Origin: an uncultured Sphingomonadaceae bacterium
GTDB lineage: Bacteria > Pseudomonadota > Alphaproteobacteria > Sphingomonadales > Sphingomonadaceae
NCBI GenBank assembly: GCA_937996655.1
Contig: CALKUK010000011.1
Location: 124,001-188,000, forward strand
Direction of reading: 5' to 3'
Length of the DNA: 64,000 nt
Under the pieces are notes generated by a model. The model was given only the letters and a program-made list of their open reading frames with translations, ran no database searches and was not told the origin of the DNA. The translations under genes and the position numbers were made by a program. This document shows positions 8,338 to 16,227 of the stretch, piece by piece (position 1 is the first letter of the stretch; every line of letters begins with the position of its first letter).

Positions 8338-8380
8338 TTGTCTGCCCTCCAGACGTCGCCTTGTCGCGCGCCCCCAAAAA

Positions 8381-8397
8381 TGTAAGCTATGCTTACA
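8381..8397. promoter_or_regulatory. Perfect palindromic operator upstream of the SDR gene
   Basis: TGTAAGC (8381-8387) and GCTTACA (8391-8397) are exact inverted repeats around TAT, about 44 bp before the SDR start. This is the size and symmetry of a TetR- or GntR-type repressor site. No such regulator gene is adjacent. Confidence 0.55.
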
Positions 8398-8440
8398 AAT
8401 TGGCGCGCGAAGAGCCGCCGCTGTCAGGAGAGCGAGAGCC

Positions 8441-9349
8441 ATGCAGACTTTTCAAAACGAGATAGCCTTCATTACTGGCGGCGCTTCAGGCGCGGGCTTC
8501 GGCCAAGCGCAAGTGTTCGGGCGCGCGGGATGCCGGATCGTTATCGCGGATATACGCCCGCAACCAATTGAAGAGGCATTGGTCCATCTGAAAGCGCAAG
8601 GCATCACAGCGCATGGCATCGTGCTCGATATCATGGACCGTGCGGCTTATGCCCGCGCGGCAGATGAGGTGGAGCAGGTCTTTGGCGCGCCGCCGTCGCT
8701 TTTGTTCAACACCGCTGGCGTCAACAGCTTCGGACCAGTTGAAAACACCTCCTATGACGATTTTGACTGGATTGTGGGCGTCAATCTGGGCGGCGTGATC
8801 AACGGCATGGTGACGTTCGTGCCGCGTATGATCGCGTCCGGGCGTCCGGGGCATATCGTCACGACCTCGTCGCTTGGTGGGTTGATGGGGAGTGCTTTTG
8901 CCGCTCCCTATTCGGCGGCCAAGGCCGCGGTCATCAATCTGATGGAGAGTTACCGCCAGGGCCTGGAGAAGTACGGGATTGGCGTGTCGGTGCTTTGCCC
9001 GGCCAATATCAAATCGAACATTGCAGAAGCGAGCAAGCTGCGCCCGGCGGCCTTTGGGCAGAGCGGTTATGTGGAAAATGAAGACACGGTCGCCTCGTTG
9101 CACAGCATCCATATGCACGGCATGGAGCCGGTGCAGCTGGCCGAATATGTAAAGGCGGGGGTTGAGGCCAATGAGCTTTATATCATCCCCTATCCCGAAG
9201 CGAAGGAGGGGCTGCGCGACCATTTCGATAAGATCGTGGCGTCTGTCCTGCCGCTGGAGGCAGATCCGGAGGGCGCACGGTTGCGGACAGAGGCGCTTCA
9301 GAAATGGGCCGCCGGTCGCGCGGCTGCCTTTAATGAGAAGGAAGGCTGA
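8441..9349 (+). CDS. Short-chain dehydrogenase/reductase
   Basis: A 302-residue classical SDR with a long C-terminal extension. TGGASGAGFG lies at 12-21, NTAG at 90-93, the TTSS serine region at 141-144 and the catalytic Y157/K161 (YSAAK). The start follows CAGGAGAG. Long sphingomonad SDRs of this shape act on aromatic or alcohol side chains, but the substrate cannot be deduced. A palindromic operator precedes it and a hairpin terminator follows it, so it is likely a single-gene unit. It lies on the chromosomal side of the tRNA fragment. Confidence 0.9.
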   Translation: MQTFQNEIAFITGGASGAGFGQAQVFGRAGCRIVIADIRPQPIEEALVHLKAQGITAHGIVLDIMDRAAYARAADEVEQVFGAPPSLLFNTAGVNSFGPVENTSYDDFDWIVGVNLGGVINGMVTFVPRMIASGRPGHIVTTSSLGGLMGSAFAAPYSAAKAAVINLMESYRQGLEKYGIGVSVLCPANIKSNIAEASKLRPAAFGQSGYVENEDTVASLHSIHMHGMEPVQLAEYVKAGVEANELYIIPYPEAKEGLRDHFDKIVASVLPLEADPEGARLRTEALQKWAAGRAAAFNEKEG

Positions 9350-9361
9350 CCCATACGAAAA

Positions 9362-9387
9362 GGCCCGCCATTTGGCGGGCCTTCTTT
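9362..9387. terminator. Bidirectional rho-independent terminator
   Basis: GGCCCGCC (9362-9369) and GGCGGGCC (9374-9381) form a perfect 8-bp stem with an ATTT loop, extended by AA/TT pairs and followed by TTCTTT. It sits between the convergent ends of the SDR and the MetE-like gene. Confidence 0.85.
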
Positions 9388-9407
9388 GGTTCGGCTGCTG
9401 CTGACGA

Positions 9408-10535
9408 TCAGAGGCGGCTCGCTGCGATGTCCGCACCTTCGCGCAGGCATTTCAGCTTTTTCCAGGTCACGGCGGGGTCGATTTTGCCGTAGCCGGCAAA
9501 GGTGCCAAAGCCGCAGTCCGTGCTGGCCACGACGCGATCAGCGCCAACGATGGCCGCGAAGCGTTCAATGCGCTGGGCGATAAGTTCGGGATGTTCGACA
9601 TAGTTTGAACAGGTGTCGATCATGCCCGGCGCCAGGATCTTGTCGTCCGGGATTTTGGCGTCCTTCCAGACTTTCCATTCATGCTCATGGCGCGGGTTGG
9701 CCGCTTCGAACAGGATGGTCGCCGGACGCGCCTTCAGGATGATCTCCATCACGCGTTCCAGCGGAATGTCATGATCATGTGGGCCTTCATAATTGCCCCA
9801 GCAAATATGCATGCGCATCTGCTCTGGCGGGATATTCGCCGTCGCCGCGTTCAAGGCTTCAACATTTGCCTCGGCAATTTTGAGGAAGTCTTCTTCAGAC
9901 GCATCCTGATAACCCGTGTGGCGCGACATGGCGAGGTCGGGGCAGTCGAGCTGCAGGTAGAAGCCCGTTGCGGCAATCGCCTCATATTCCGGGCGCATGG
10001 CGATGACGAGATCGGCCAGATACGCTTCATGCGTCGGATAATATTGGTTCGGCTGGAATGCTGTGATGAGGCCCGGGGAGGCCGCATTCATGAAGCCGGA
10101 GACGGGTTTACCCGACATCGCCTTTTGAAAGCGGCGAATGTCCTCATGGCAAGGTTCCAAATTAACGAGCTTTACTTCACCGATACAGGCCGCGCGGACG
10201 AACTCCTGATCGCCCATGACGGCGGCCAGCTTCTTGCGAAACTCGGGCAGGGGGGCAAGGTCAAGCGCGGGTTTGCGCGGCACGTCGCCGCCAAAGCCGG
10301 ACAGGCGCTCGGTGATATAGGTTGAATAGCCAACCTTACCGAGTTCACCATCGCTGGCGACGGAGACGCCTGCGTCCATTTGCTTTGCGACGGCGTCGTC
10401 GACTGCGCGTTGAACGACAGCATCAAATTCTGCCACGTCATAGGCCTCGCCATGATCGCGGGCCAAAAGGAGCGGCACAAGCTCATCCCCGCGCGGAAGG
10501 CTGCCCACATGGGTCGTTTCAATAAACTTGGACAT
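9408..10535 (-). CDS. Core-MetE-like zinc methyltransferase (cobalamin-independent methionine synthase family)
   Basis: A 375-residue protein corresponding to the C-terminal catalytic half of MetE, without the N-terminal half. It begins with THVGSLPR, like the TTTIGSF start of the MetE barrel. All four expected zinc ligands are visible: H243 and C245 (MHICWGN), E277 (LFEAANPR) and C341 (STDCGFGTF). The enzyme should therefore activate a thiol for methylation. It is transcribed divergently from the LigM-like demethylase, sharing an operator-bearing 86-bp gap. By inference it either uses methyl groups released by that demethylase or performs a related C-S transfer. GAGAGGAAG precedes the chosen ATG; an in-frame ATG 15 bases upstream is less likely. 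Confidence 0.8.
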   Translation of the reverse strand: MSKFIETTHVGSLPRGDELVPLLLARDHGEAYDVAEFDAVVQRAVDDAVAKQMDAGVSVASDGELGKVGYSTYITERLSGFGGDVPRKPALDLAPLPEFRKKLAAVMGDQEFVRAACIGEVKLVNLEPCHEDIRRFQKAMSGKPVSGFMNAASPGLITAFQPNQYYPTHEAYLADLVIAMRPEYEAIAATGFYLQLDCPDLAMSRHTGYQDASEEDFLKIAEANVEALNAATANIPPEQMRMHICWGNYEGPHDHDIPLERVMEIILKARPATILFEAANPRHEHEWKVWKDAKIPDDKILAPGMIDTCSNYVEHPELIAQRIERFAAIVGADRVVASTDCGFGTFAGYGKIDPAVTWKKLKCLREGADIAASRL

Positions 10536-10574
10536 GACTCTTCCTCTCAATTTCCACTAGCGCTGCGACATTCA

Positions 10575-10588
10575 TTCATATATGCGAA
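10575..10588. promoter_or_regulatory. Putative IclR-family operator (copy 1)
   Basis: TTCATATATGCGAA is the exact reverse complement of a 14-bp sequence upstream of the IclR gene (12770-12783). It is centred between the divergent MetE-like and LigM-like genes. The TTC...GAA half-sites resemble IclR-family operators. A repeat this long in two linked control regions is strong evidence for a shared regulator. Confidence 0.65.
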
Positions 10589-10621
10589 CCCTTCGTCAAT
10601 ATGAATTTCGAAAGGCATGTC

Positions 10622-12016
10622 GTGAGCACCCAGTCCCTTGAAGCCCTGTTGGGCGGCGTTGGCAATATCGCACAGTTTCTCCGCAATCAGCAGAGCGGCC
10701 CGAATGTCTATCCGGGTGTCCCTGCTGAATACACCAACTGGCGCGATGAGCAGCAGGCTTGGCAGAAGACTTGCGTCTTGTTCAACCAGTCATTTCATAT
10801 GGCGGAATTGCTTGTGGAAGGCCCGGGCGCCTTCGCGCTGCTCAACCGTCTGGGCATCAACAGCTTTAAGGGTTTCGTCCCTGGCAAGGCTAAGCAGTTC
10901 GTGCCGTGCACGCCTGATGGCTATGTCATCGGCGACGTGATCTTGTTTTATCTGGATGAGGAAAGCTTCAACCTTGTTGGTCGCGCGCCGACGCTGAACT
11001 GGGTCATGTACAATGCCGAAGTCGGCAAGGATGACGTGAAGCTGACCTATGATGAGCGCTCGGCAGCCCGGCCCGATCCCTTTGGCCGCGTCAATTATCG
11101 CTACCAGATCCAAGGGCCGAACGCCGCGCACGTTATTGAAGCGGCGACCGGCCAGCCCGCACCTGACCTCAAGTTCTTCAACATGTGCTGGATGGAAATC
11201 GCCGGCAAAAAGGTCCGCGCTCTGCGCCACGGCATGGCAGGCCAGCCCGGTTATGAACTGTTCGGTCCGATGGAAGAGGGCGATGCTGTGCACGCGGCTC
11301 TGGTCGAAGCGGGCAAGGCGCACGGCATGCGCCTTGTCGGGGGGCGTGCCTATTCGTCCAACACGCTGGAATCCGGCTGGATCCCGTCGCCGCTGCCCGC
11401 CATCTATACGGGTGAGGCGCTGAAGCCTTATCGTGAGTGGCTGACGGTCAATCACTATGAAGCCAAGGCCTCGATCGGCGGCAGCCATGCCTCTGACAAT
11501 GTCGAAGATTATTATCTGACGCCTTGGGACCTTGGCTATGGCCCGTTCGTCAAGTTCGACCATGACTTTATCGGTGCTGAAGCGCTGAAGAAGATGGATG
11601 CTGCGCCCAAGCGGCAGAAGGTCACGCTCGCGCTCGACAATGATGCGTTTATGGACGCGTTTGGCACGATCCTCGGTAATGGCGACCGCGCGAAGTTCTT
11701 CGAATTTCCGTCAGCTGTCTATTCGATGCACCCGTTCGATCTCGTCACAGTTGGTGGCAAGACGGTCGGCCTGTCGACCTGGATCGGCTATAGCTCGAAC
11801 GAAGGCCGTATGCTGACGCTCGCGATGCTGGATGCCGAATTTGCGGTCCCCGGCACTGAAGTTTCCCTCGTGTGGGGTGAACCCAATGGCGGCACCAAGA
11901 AGCTGACGGTCGAGCCGCATAAGCAGGTCGAAATCTCGGCTGTTGTCAGCCCTGTGCCTTACGCCGACGTCGCCCGTACGGGCTATGCCAATGGCTGGCG
12001 GACGCGTCAGGCCTGA
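10622..12016 (+). CDS. LigM-like tetrahydrofolate-dependent O-demethylase (GcvT fold)
   Basis: A 464-residue protein related to vanillate/3-O-methylgallate O-demethylase LigM of sphingomonads and, more distantly, to glycine cleavage T-protein and DMSP demethylase DmdA. Such enzymes move a methyl group from a methoxyarene to tetrahydrofolate. Family hallmarks include NWRDEQQAWQKTCVLF near the N-terminus, FYLDEESFNLVGRAPTLNW, LRHGMAG, the SNTLESGWIPSPLPAIYTG block and the C-terminal VEPHKQ...VVSPVPY. The GTG at 10622 has GAAAGG seven bases before it and matches where LigM starts, so it is preferred to the ATG at 10601. Its 3' end overlaps the convergent IclR gene by 10 bp. The true methyl donor is unknown. 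Confidence 0.85.
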   Translation: MSTQSLEALLGGVGNIAQFLRNQQSGPNVYPGVPAEYTNWRDEQQAWQKTCVLFNQSFHMAELLVEGPGAFALLNRLGINSFKGFVPGKAKQFVPCTPDGYVIGDVILFYLDEESFNLVGRAPTLNWVMYNAEVGKDDVKLTYDERSAARPDPFGRVNYRYQIQGPNAAHVIEAATGQPAPDLKFFNMCWMEIAGKKVRALRHGMAGQPGYELFGPMEEGDAVHAALVEAGKAHGMRLVGGRAYSSNTLESGWIPSPLPAIYTGEALKPYREWLTVNHYEAKASIGGSHASDNVEDYYLTPWDLGYGPFVKFDHDFIGAEALKKMDAAPKRQKVTLALDNDAFMDAFGTILGNGDRAKFFEFPSAVYSMHPFDLVTVGGKTVGLSTWIGYSSNEGRMLTLAMLDAEFAVPGTEVSLVWGEPNGGTKKLTVEPHKQVEISAVVSPVPYADVARTGYANGWRTRQA

Positions 12017-12756
12017 CCCAGCAGGGCTGAGGCCTGAACCAGCAATTCCGTCGCGCGCGCTTCGATCTCCGGATTGAAGCGCGCCGCCGGGATGGCGACG
12101 CTGAAAGCGCCCAAAGGCGCGCCATTACGCCAGGCGACCTTGCCAAGCGCGCAAATCCCCATCGTAAATTCTTCGCGGACATGGGAGAGCCCCGTGTTGC
12201 GTATCAGGTCGAGCTCCCGCCGCAGCGCGTCTGCATCGGTGATGGTATTCGCCGTGAAGCGTTCCCGCGGGGCCGTTGCAAGATAGGCGTCGAGCCGGTG
12301 TGGCTCGAACGTGGCGAGCAAGGCCTTGCCTGCGGCAAAGGCGTGGAGCGGCGCGCGGCGGCCTTCTTCCACGGCATAGCGCAGCGCCTGTCCGCTCATC
12401 GCACTTGCGATCGCTTCAATTTCATACTCCCGCACCACGAAAAAGGCCGAGGTTTCGTCAATCTTGTCGCGGATGGATTCAATGAGCGGGCGCACCGCGC
12501 CGCGCAGCGATGCCCCACTGCCCGCGGGCGAGAGGCGCGCAAGCGCCGGGCCGGCAGCATAGCTTCGGCCATCACGCTCCAGATATCCCAAGCTGACCAA
12601 AGTCGTCAGCAGATAAGACATGCTGCTCGCCGGGATGGACTTGATGGCGCCAATCTCATTGGCGGACATTGGGCGGCTCATGGCCACGACGGTTTCAAGA
12701 ATCTCAAGCGCGCGGACGGCGGACTTGACGGATTCCCCTTGTTTGGACGCGTTCAT
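12007..12756 (-). CDS. IclR-family transcriptional regulator
   Basis: A 249-residue regulator with an N-terminal winged helix (about 8-70: VRALEILETVVAMSRPMSANEIGAIKSIPASSMSYLLTTL) and a C-terminal effector domain ending in ICALGKVAWRNGAPLGAFSVAIPAARF, the usual IclR signature. Proteins of this family bind aromatic or small organic ligands. A palindromic site sits 13 bp upstream of its start, suggesting autoregulation, and the same 14-bp sequence lies in the MetE-like/LigM-like promoter. It is therefore the likely local regulator of the demethylation module. Confidence 0.9.
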   Translation of the reverse strand: MNASKQGESVKSAVRALEILETVVAMSRPMSANEIGAIKSIPASSMSYLLTTLVSLGYLERDGRSYAAGPALARLSPAGSGASLRGAVRPLIESIRDKIDETSAFFVVREYEIEAIASAMSGQALRYAVEEGRRAPLHAFAAGKALLATFEPHRLDAYLATAPRERFTANTITDADALRRELDLIRNTGLSHVREEFTMGICALGKVAWRNGAPLGAFSVAIPAARFNPEIEARATELLVQASALLGQA

Positions 12757-12768
12757 GGGGGTGTTGTA

Positions 12769-12784
12769 TTTCGCATATATGAAA
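12769..12784. promoter_or_regulatory. Putative IclR-family operator (copy 2)
   Basis: TTTCGCATATATGAAA lies between the divergent IclR and SnoaL-like genes, 13 bp before the IclR start codon. Its inner 14 bp is the reverse complement of copy 1 at 10575-10588. Confidence 0.65.
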
Positions 12785-12845
12785 CACTCAACCCGTTGTT
12801 TGTATTGGCAAGCCTTGTTAGGCGGGGCGGGAGGAGATTGAGGCT

Positions 12846-13286
12846 GTGACTGACATTGAAACGATGCTGGCGGAACACGCCTGTGCCAAGCTGATTACCC
12901 AATATGCCGCGCTGCTTGATGCCGGGCGTTGGGACGATGTAGCGGCGCTTTATGTGGCGGATGGCCGAATGAGCCGCCCGACCGCGCCGGATGATTTTAT
13001 CGAGGGCCGCGATGCCATTCTTGCGTCCTTCACGGCGCGGCCACCGCGCATTTCCCGGCATGTCTGCATCAACATTCAGGTGAATGTACTGCACGATGAT
13101 CAGGCGACGGTGACGAGCCAGATCCTCCTCTTCACGGCGGATGCTGCTGAAGATGGCGGCTTGCCCGTCCAGTCCGCAGCGCCGCCGATGGTTGGCACCT
13201 ATGCAGATCGTCTGGTGCGCACGGATGCGGGCTGGCGCTTTGCCGAGCGGCGCGGTTCTCTGGATTTCCGCCCTGCGCCCCGCTGA
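12846..13286 (+). CDS. SnoaL-like / NTF2-fold protein
   Basis: A 146-residue protein with the small alpha+beta-barrel pattern of SnoaL-like polyketide cyclases, dehydratases and ring-hydroxylating dioxygenase beta subunits: an N-terminal helix followed by LITQYAALLDAGRWDDVAALYVADGRM, a middle GRDAIL segment and a C-terminal GWRFAERRGSLDFR strand. It starts at GTG 12846 behind GGGAGGAG. It is divergent from the IclR gene across the operator, so it may belong to the same regulon. The reaction, if any, is unknown. Confidence 0.75.
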   Translation: MTDIETMLAEHACAKLITQYAALLDAGRWDDVAALYVADGRMSRPTAPDDFIEGRDAILASFTARPPRISRHVCINIQVNVLHDDQATVTSQILLFTADAAEDGGLPVQSAAPPMVGTYADRLVRTDAGWRFAERRGSLDFRPAPR

Positions 13287-13309
13287 GTGCCCAAAGGCTG
13301 GTGTTCCGC

Positions 13310-13327
13310 ATTGCCCCTGCGGGCAAT
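13310..13327. terminator. Short hairpin, possible terminator after the SnoaL-like gene
   Basis: ATTGCCC and GGGCAAT form a perfect 7-bp stem around CTGC. No T-run follows, so termination is uncertain. Confidence 0.3.
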
Positions 13328-13376
13328 CTCCGGCACAGAGGCCTTCTGTATTCCGCTTGAGAGTTGAGCTTCGTCC

Positions 13377-13670
13377 ATGAATCTGATTGTCGATATCCTG
13401 CGCATTTTGCTGAACGTCGTCTGGTGGATAATCATCGTTCAGGCGATCATGTCTTGGCTGATCGCTTTTAACGTGATCAACACACACAATGAATTTGTTC
13501 GCCAAATCTGGGGCTCGCTCGACCGGATGACGGAGCCGCTCTATCGCCCGATCCGCAAGATCCTGCCGGATTTTGGCGGGCTTGATCTGTCGCCTCTGGT
13601 GGTGTTGGTAGGTCTTGCGATCATCGAACGCGTGCTGCTTGAAGTACAATATTCCGCCTACGGCATGTGA
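13377..13670 (+). CDS. YggT family membrane protein
   Basis: A 97-residue integral membrane protein of the YggT family: two hydrophobic segments (about 5-30 and 70-92) flank the conserved loop DRMTEPLYRPIRKILP and the GGLDLSPLVVLV motif. YggT proteins are linked to membrane biogenesis, division or ion homeostasis in different bacteria. Its stop overlaps the start of the DUF167 gene by 4 bp, the classic yggT-yggU arrangement, and folD follows as the third gene of the same run. Confidence 0.93.
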   Translation: MNLIVDILRILLNVVWWIIIVQAIMSWLIAFNVINTHNEFVRQIWGSLDRMTEPLYRPIRKILPDFGGLDLSPLVVLVGLAIIERVLLEVQYSAYGM

Positions 13671-13987
13671 CAGACCAGTTCTGGAAGCTTTTGCCTGACG
13701 GAATAGAGGTGTCCGTGCGCGCGACACCGAAAGGCGGGCGCGATAGCGTCGATGGCACCAAGACGGACGCTGCCGGGGCGCATTGGTTATCCGTCCGCGT
13801 CTCCGCACCGCCGGATGACGGCAAGGCGACCAAGGCGGTGGCAAAAGTTCTGGCAACTCATTTTGGCGCACCCGCGCGCGACGTAACGCTGGTCAGCGGG
13901 GCCACAGCGCGGCTAAAGCGCTTTCGAATAACGGGTAATCCGGCTCAATTGGAAGCTGTGGCCCGCAACGTGATGCAGGAGGGATGA
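13667..13987 (+). CDS. DUF167 (YggU) family protein
   Basis: A 106-residue cytosolic protein with the DUF167 pattern: VSVRATPKGGRDSVDG near the N-terminus, LSVRVSAPPDDGKATKAVAKVLA in the middle and VTLVSGATARLKRFRI near the C-terminus. Its biochemical function is unknown. It starts at GTG 13667, overlapping the YggT stop, and its own stop overlaps folD. The three genes are therefore translationally coupled. Confidence 0.92.
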   Translation: MTDQFWKLLPDGIEVSVRATPKGGRDSVDGTKTDAAGAHWLSVRVSAPPDDGKATKAVAKVLATHFGAPARDVTLVSGATARLKRFRITGNPAQLEAVARNVMQEG

Positions 13988-14874
13988 TGTCCGCGACTTT
14001 GATTGATGGAAAAGCCTTTGCCGAAGGTTTGCGCGGCCGCGTGGCCGATGCGGCCAAGCGGTTTCAGGCGGATGCAGGCCGCGCGCCCGGTCTGGTCGTT
14101 GTTCTGGTCGGTGAAGACCCGGCCTCGTCTGTCTATGTCCGGTCCAAAGGCAAGGCCTGCCGCGAAGCGGGCATGGAAAGCATCGAACATCGCCTTCCCG
14201 AAACAGCGACGCAGGACGAACTCATCGCGCTCGTGAAGAGCCTGAATGCCGATGACAAGGTCGACGGCATTCTGGTCCAGCTGCCATTGCCATCGCAGAT
14301 TGACGATAAGGCCGTGATCGGCACGATTGACCCGGCCAAGGATGTGGACGGGTTCCACGTCGTGAATGCCGGGCGTCTCGCGGTGGGGGAGGATGCGCTC
14401 GTTCCGTGCACGCCGCTCGGCTGCCTGATGCTGCTCAAGGATCAACTTGGCGATCTGACAGGCATGAATGCCGTCGTCATTGGTCGGTCGAACATTGTCG
14501 GCAAGCCGATGGCGCAATTGCTGCTGGGGGAAAGCTGCACCGTTACGATCGCGCATAGCCGCACAAAGGATTTGCCGGAGGTTGTCCGCCGCGCCGATAT
14601 CGTTGTTGCAGCCGTGGGACGTCCGGAAATGGTCAAAGGCGATTGGATCAAGCCTGGCGCCGTCGTGATCGACGTTGGCATCAACCGTGTGCCTGCCGCA
14701 GAGGGCAAGACCCGTCTCGTCGGCGATGTCGCCTTTGATGAGGCTGCGGCTCAGGCATCTGCCATCACGCCTGTGCCCGGTGGCGTCGGCCCGATGACGA
14801 TTGCCGTCCTGTTGCGCAACACGGTTGTCGCCGCCCGCGCGCGGCTTGGCTTGCCGGCAGAAGCAGGGCTATAA
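13987..14874 (+). CDS. folD: Bifunctional methylenetetrahydrofolate dehydrogenase / methenyltetrahydrofolate cyclohydrolase
   Basis: A 295-residue FolD, interconverting 5,10-methylene-, methenyl- and 10-formyl-THF. Hallmarks are the catalytic YVRSKGKACREAGM segment with its lysine, the DGILVQLPLP strand, the PCTP motif, the Rossmann site VIGRSNIVGKPMAQLL and the C-terminal TPVPGGVGPMTIAVLLRNT. The start is placed at 13987 (AGGAGGG 3-9 bases before); an ATG at 13984 is immediately adjacent. It lies about 2 kb downstream of the LigM-like THF-dependent demethylase and acts in the same C1-folate pool, which may be coincidental. Confidence 0.97.
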   Translation: MSATLIDGKAFAEGLRGRVADAAKRFQADAGRAPGLVVVLVGEDPASSVYVRSKGKACREAGMESIEHRLPETATQDELIALVKSLNADDKVDGILVQLPLPSQIDDKAVIGTIDPAKDVDGFHVVNAGRLAVGEDALVPCTPLGCLMLLKDQLGDLTGMNAVVIGRSNIVGKPMAQLLLGESCTVTIAHSRTKDLPEVVRRADIVVAAVGRPEMVKGDWIKPGAVVIDVGINRVPAAEGKTRLVGDVAFDEAAAQASAITPVPGGVGPMTIAVLLRNTVVAARARLGLPAEAGL

Positions 14875-14881
14875 TCGCGCC

Positions 14882-15502
14882 ATGATGGAACTCTTCGTCT
14901 CGGCGCTGGTGACGTTTTTCGTCGTCATCGATCCGCCGGGATGCGCGCCCATTTTTGCAAGTCTGACGGCAGGTGCCCCCAAAGAGCACCGTCGCACGAT
15001 GGCGCTGCGCTCCACCTTTGTGGCAGCGTTGATATTGTTCCTATTTGCGGTCTTTGGGGAGGCGTTTCTCGGCGCGCTGGGGATCAGCCTTGATGCCTTT
15101 CGCGTGGCGGGCGGCATCATGCTGTTCATCATCGCGCTGGAAATGGTGTTTGAAAAGCGCACCGAGCGGCGGGAACATCGTGTTGAGGATGTGAAGGCGC
15201 ATCCTGAACACGAAGATATCTCGATCTTCCCGATGGCCATCCCCATGATCGCGGGGCCGGGTTCCATTGCATCGGTTATGCTGATGACCGCGAAATCGAG
15301 CGGGATTGAACAGAGCCTGGTCGTGCTCGGCGCGTTGGCGATTGTCCTTATCGTCAATCTTGGTGCGCTGCTGGCGGCAGGGCCGCTCATGACCTTCCTC
15401 GGCTACCGCATTGAGGCGATGATCACGCGCATTCTTGGCGTCGTTCTGGCGGCACTAGCGGCACAGTTCGTGATCGATGGTATCAAGGCGAGCTTCGCTT
15501 AG
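14882..15502 (+). CDS. MarC family integral membrane protein
   Basis: A 206-residue protein with six predicted membrane segments of the MarC/YhgN family. It shows the family N-terminal motif FFVVIDPPGCAPIFASLT, the loop region around residues 90-115 and the second-half repeat FPMAIPMIAGPGSIASVML. Function is unknown; the old link to antibiotic resistance is not supported. It follows folD by 7 bp. Its TAG stop overlaps the TAA stop of the convergent fliA. Confidence 0.9.
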   Translation: MMELFVSALVTFFVVIDPPGCAPIFASLTAGAPKEHRRTMALRSTFVAALILFLFAVFGEAFLGALGISLDAFRVAGGIMLFIIALEMVFEKRTERREHRVEDVKAHPEHEDISIFPMAIPMIAGPGSIASVMLMTAKSSGIEQSLVVLGALAIVLIVNLGALLAAGPLMTFLGYRIEAMITRILGVVLAALAAQFVIDGIKASFA

Positions 15503-16227
15503 GCGTAGCCCTCTTCTGCCTCGACCATGATTGCGCGGACCTTGGTCAGCGCCGACTTCTTGATCTGGCAGACGCGCGCTGCGCCCACACCCAGCACCTG
15601 GCCGATTTCATCGAGGTTGAGTTCCTCCACGAAATAGAGCTGGAGGATCAGCTGTTCACGCTCATTCAGCTTGTCGATGGCCAGTTTCAGGGCGGCGGCC
15701 AGTTGTTCACGCTCCATCGTCTGATCGACGCGTTCGCCCTGATCTGCAAAGTCCATGAGGTGGTCTGAATAGGCCTCGTCAATCGCCTCGTCGCGGATGG
15801 GCTGGATCGTTGCGTTCATCTCCTGATAGGCGCGAACCTCCATCTCAAGCGCTTCGGCCATTTCCAGATCATTGGGTGCGCGCATCAGCGCCTGTTCAAG
15901 ACGCGCGCGGACCTTTTCCACTTCACGCCTTTTGGCGATGGCGGAGCGCGCGACTTTTGCCTCGCGGCGGAGGTGATCGATCATGGCGCCGCGGATGCGC
16001 ATCGAGGCATAGGTCGAAAAGGCGTGGCCGCGGTCTTCATATGTGCGGGAGGCTTCAACCAGCGCGATCATCCCGATCTGGATAAGGTCCTCAACCTCAA
16101 TCGCAGAGGCGATCCGCGCATGGACATGCCAGGCGATGCGCCGCACGAGAGGGATGGACTGCTGGACCAGCGCCTCAACATCGGTCGCGGCATAACGCTG
16201 GGCAGGTGTGATGGGTTGTTGCAGCAT
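15499..16227 (-). CDS. fliA: RNA polymerase sigma factor for flagellar operons (sigma-28)
   Basis: A 242-residue FliA/WhiG-type sigma factor with region 2 (VEDLIQIGMIALVEASRTYEDRGHAFSTYASMRIRGAMIDHLRR, about 47-91), region 3 and region 4 (LNEREQLILQLYFVEELNLDEIGQVLGVGAARVCQIKKSA). It directs late flagellar genes and is held inactive by FlgM, also encoded in this operon. Its start codon abuts flhA, so it is the last gene of the flgA-to-fliA run. No sigma-28 promoter was identified with confidence in the window. Confidence 0.95.
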   Translation of the reverse strand: MLQQPITPAQRYAATDVEALVQQSIPLVRRIAWHVHARIASAIEVEDLIQIGMIALVEASRTYEDRGHAFSTYASMRIRGAMIDHLRREAKVARSAIAKRREVEKVRARLEQALMRAPNDLEMAEALEMEVRAYQEMNATIQPIRDEAIDEAYSDHLMDFADQGERVDQTMEREQLAAALKLAIDKLNEREQLILQLYFVEELNLDEIGQVLGVGAARVCQIKKSALTKVRAIMVEAEEGYA

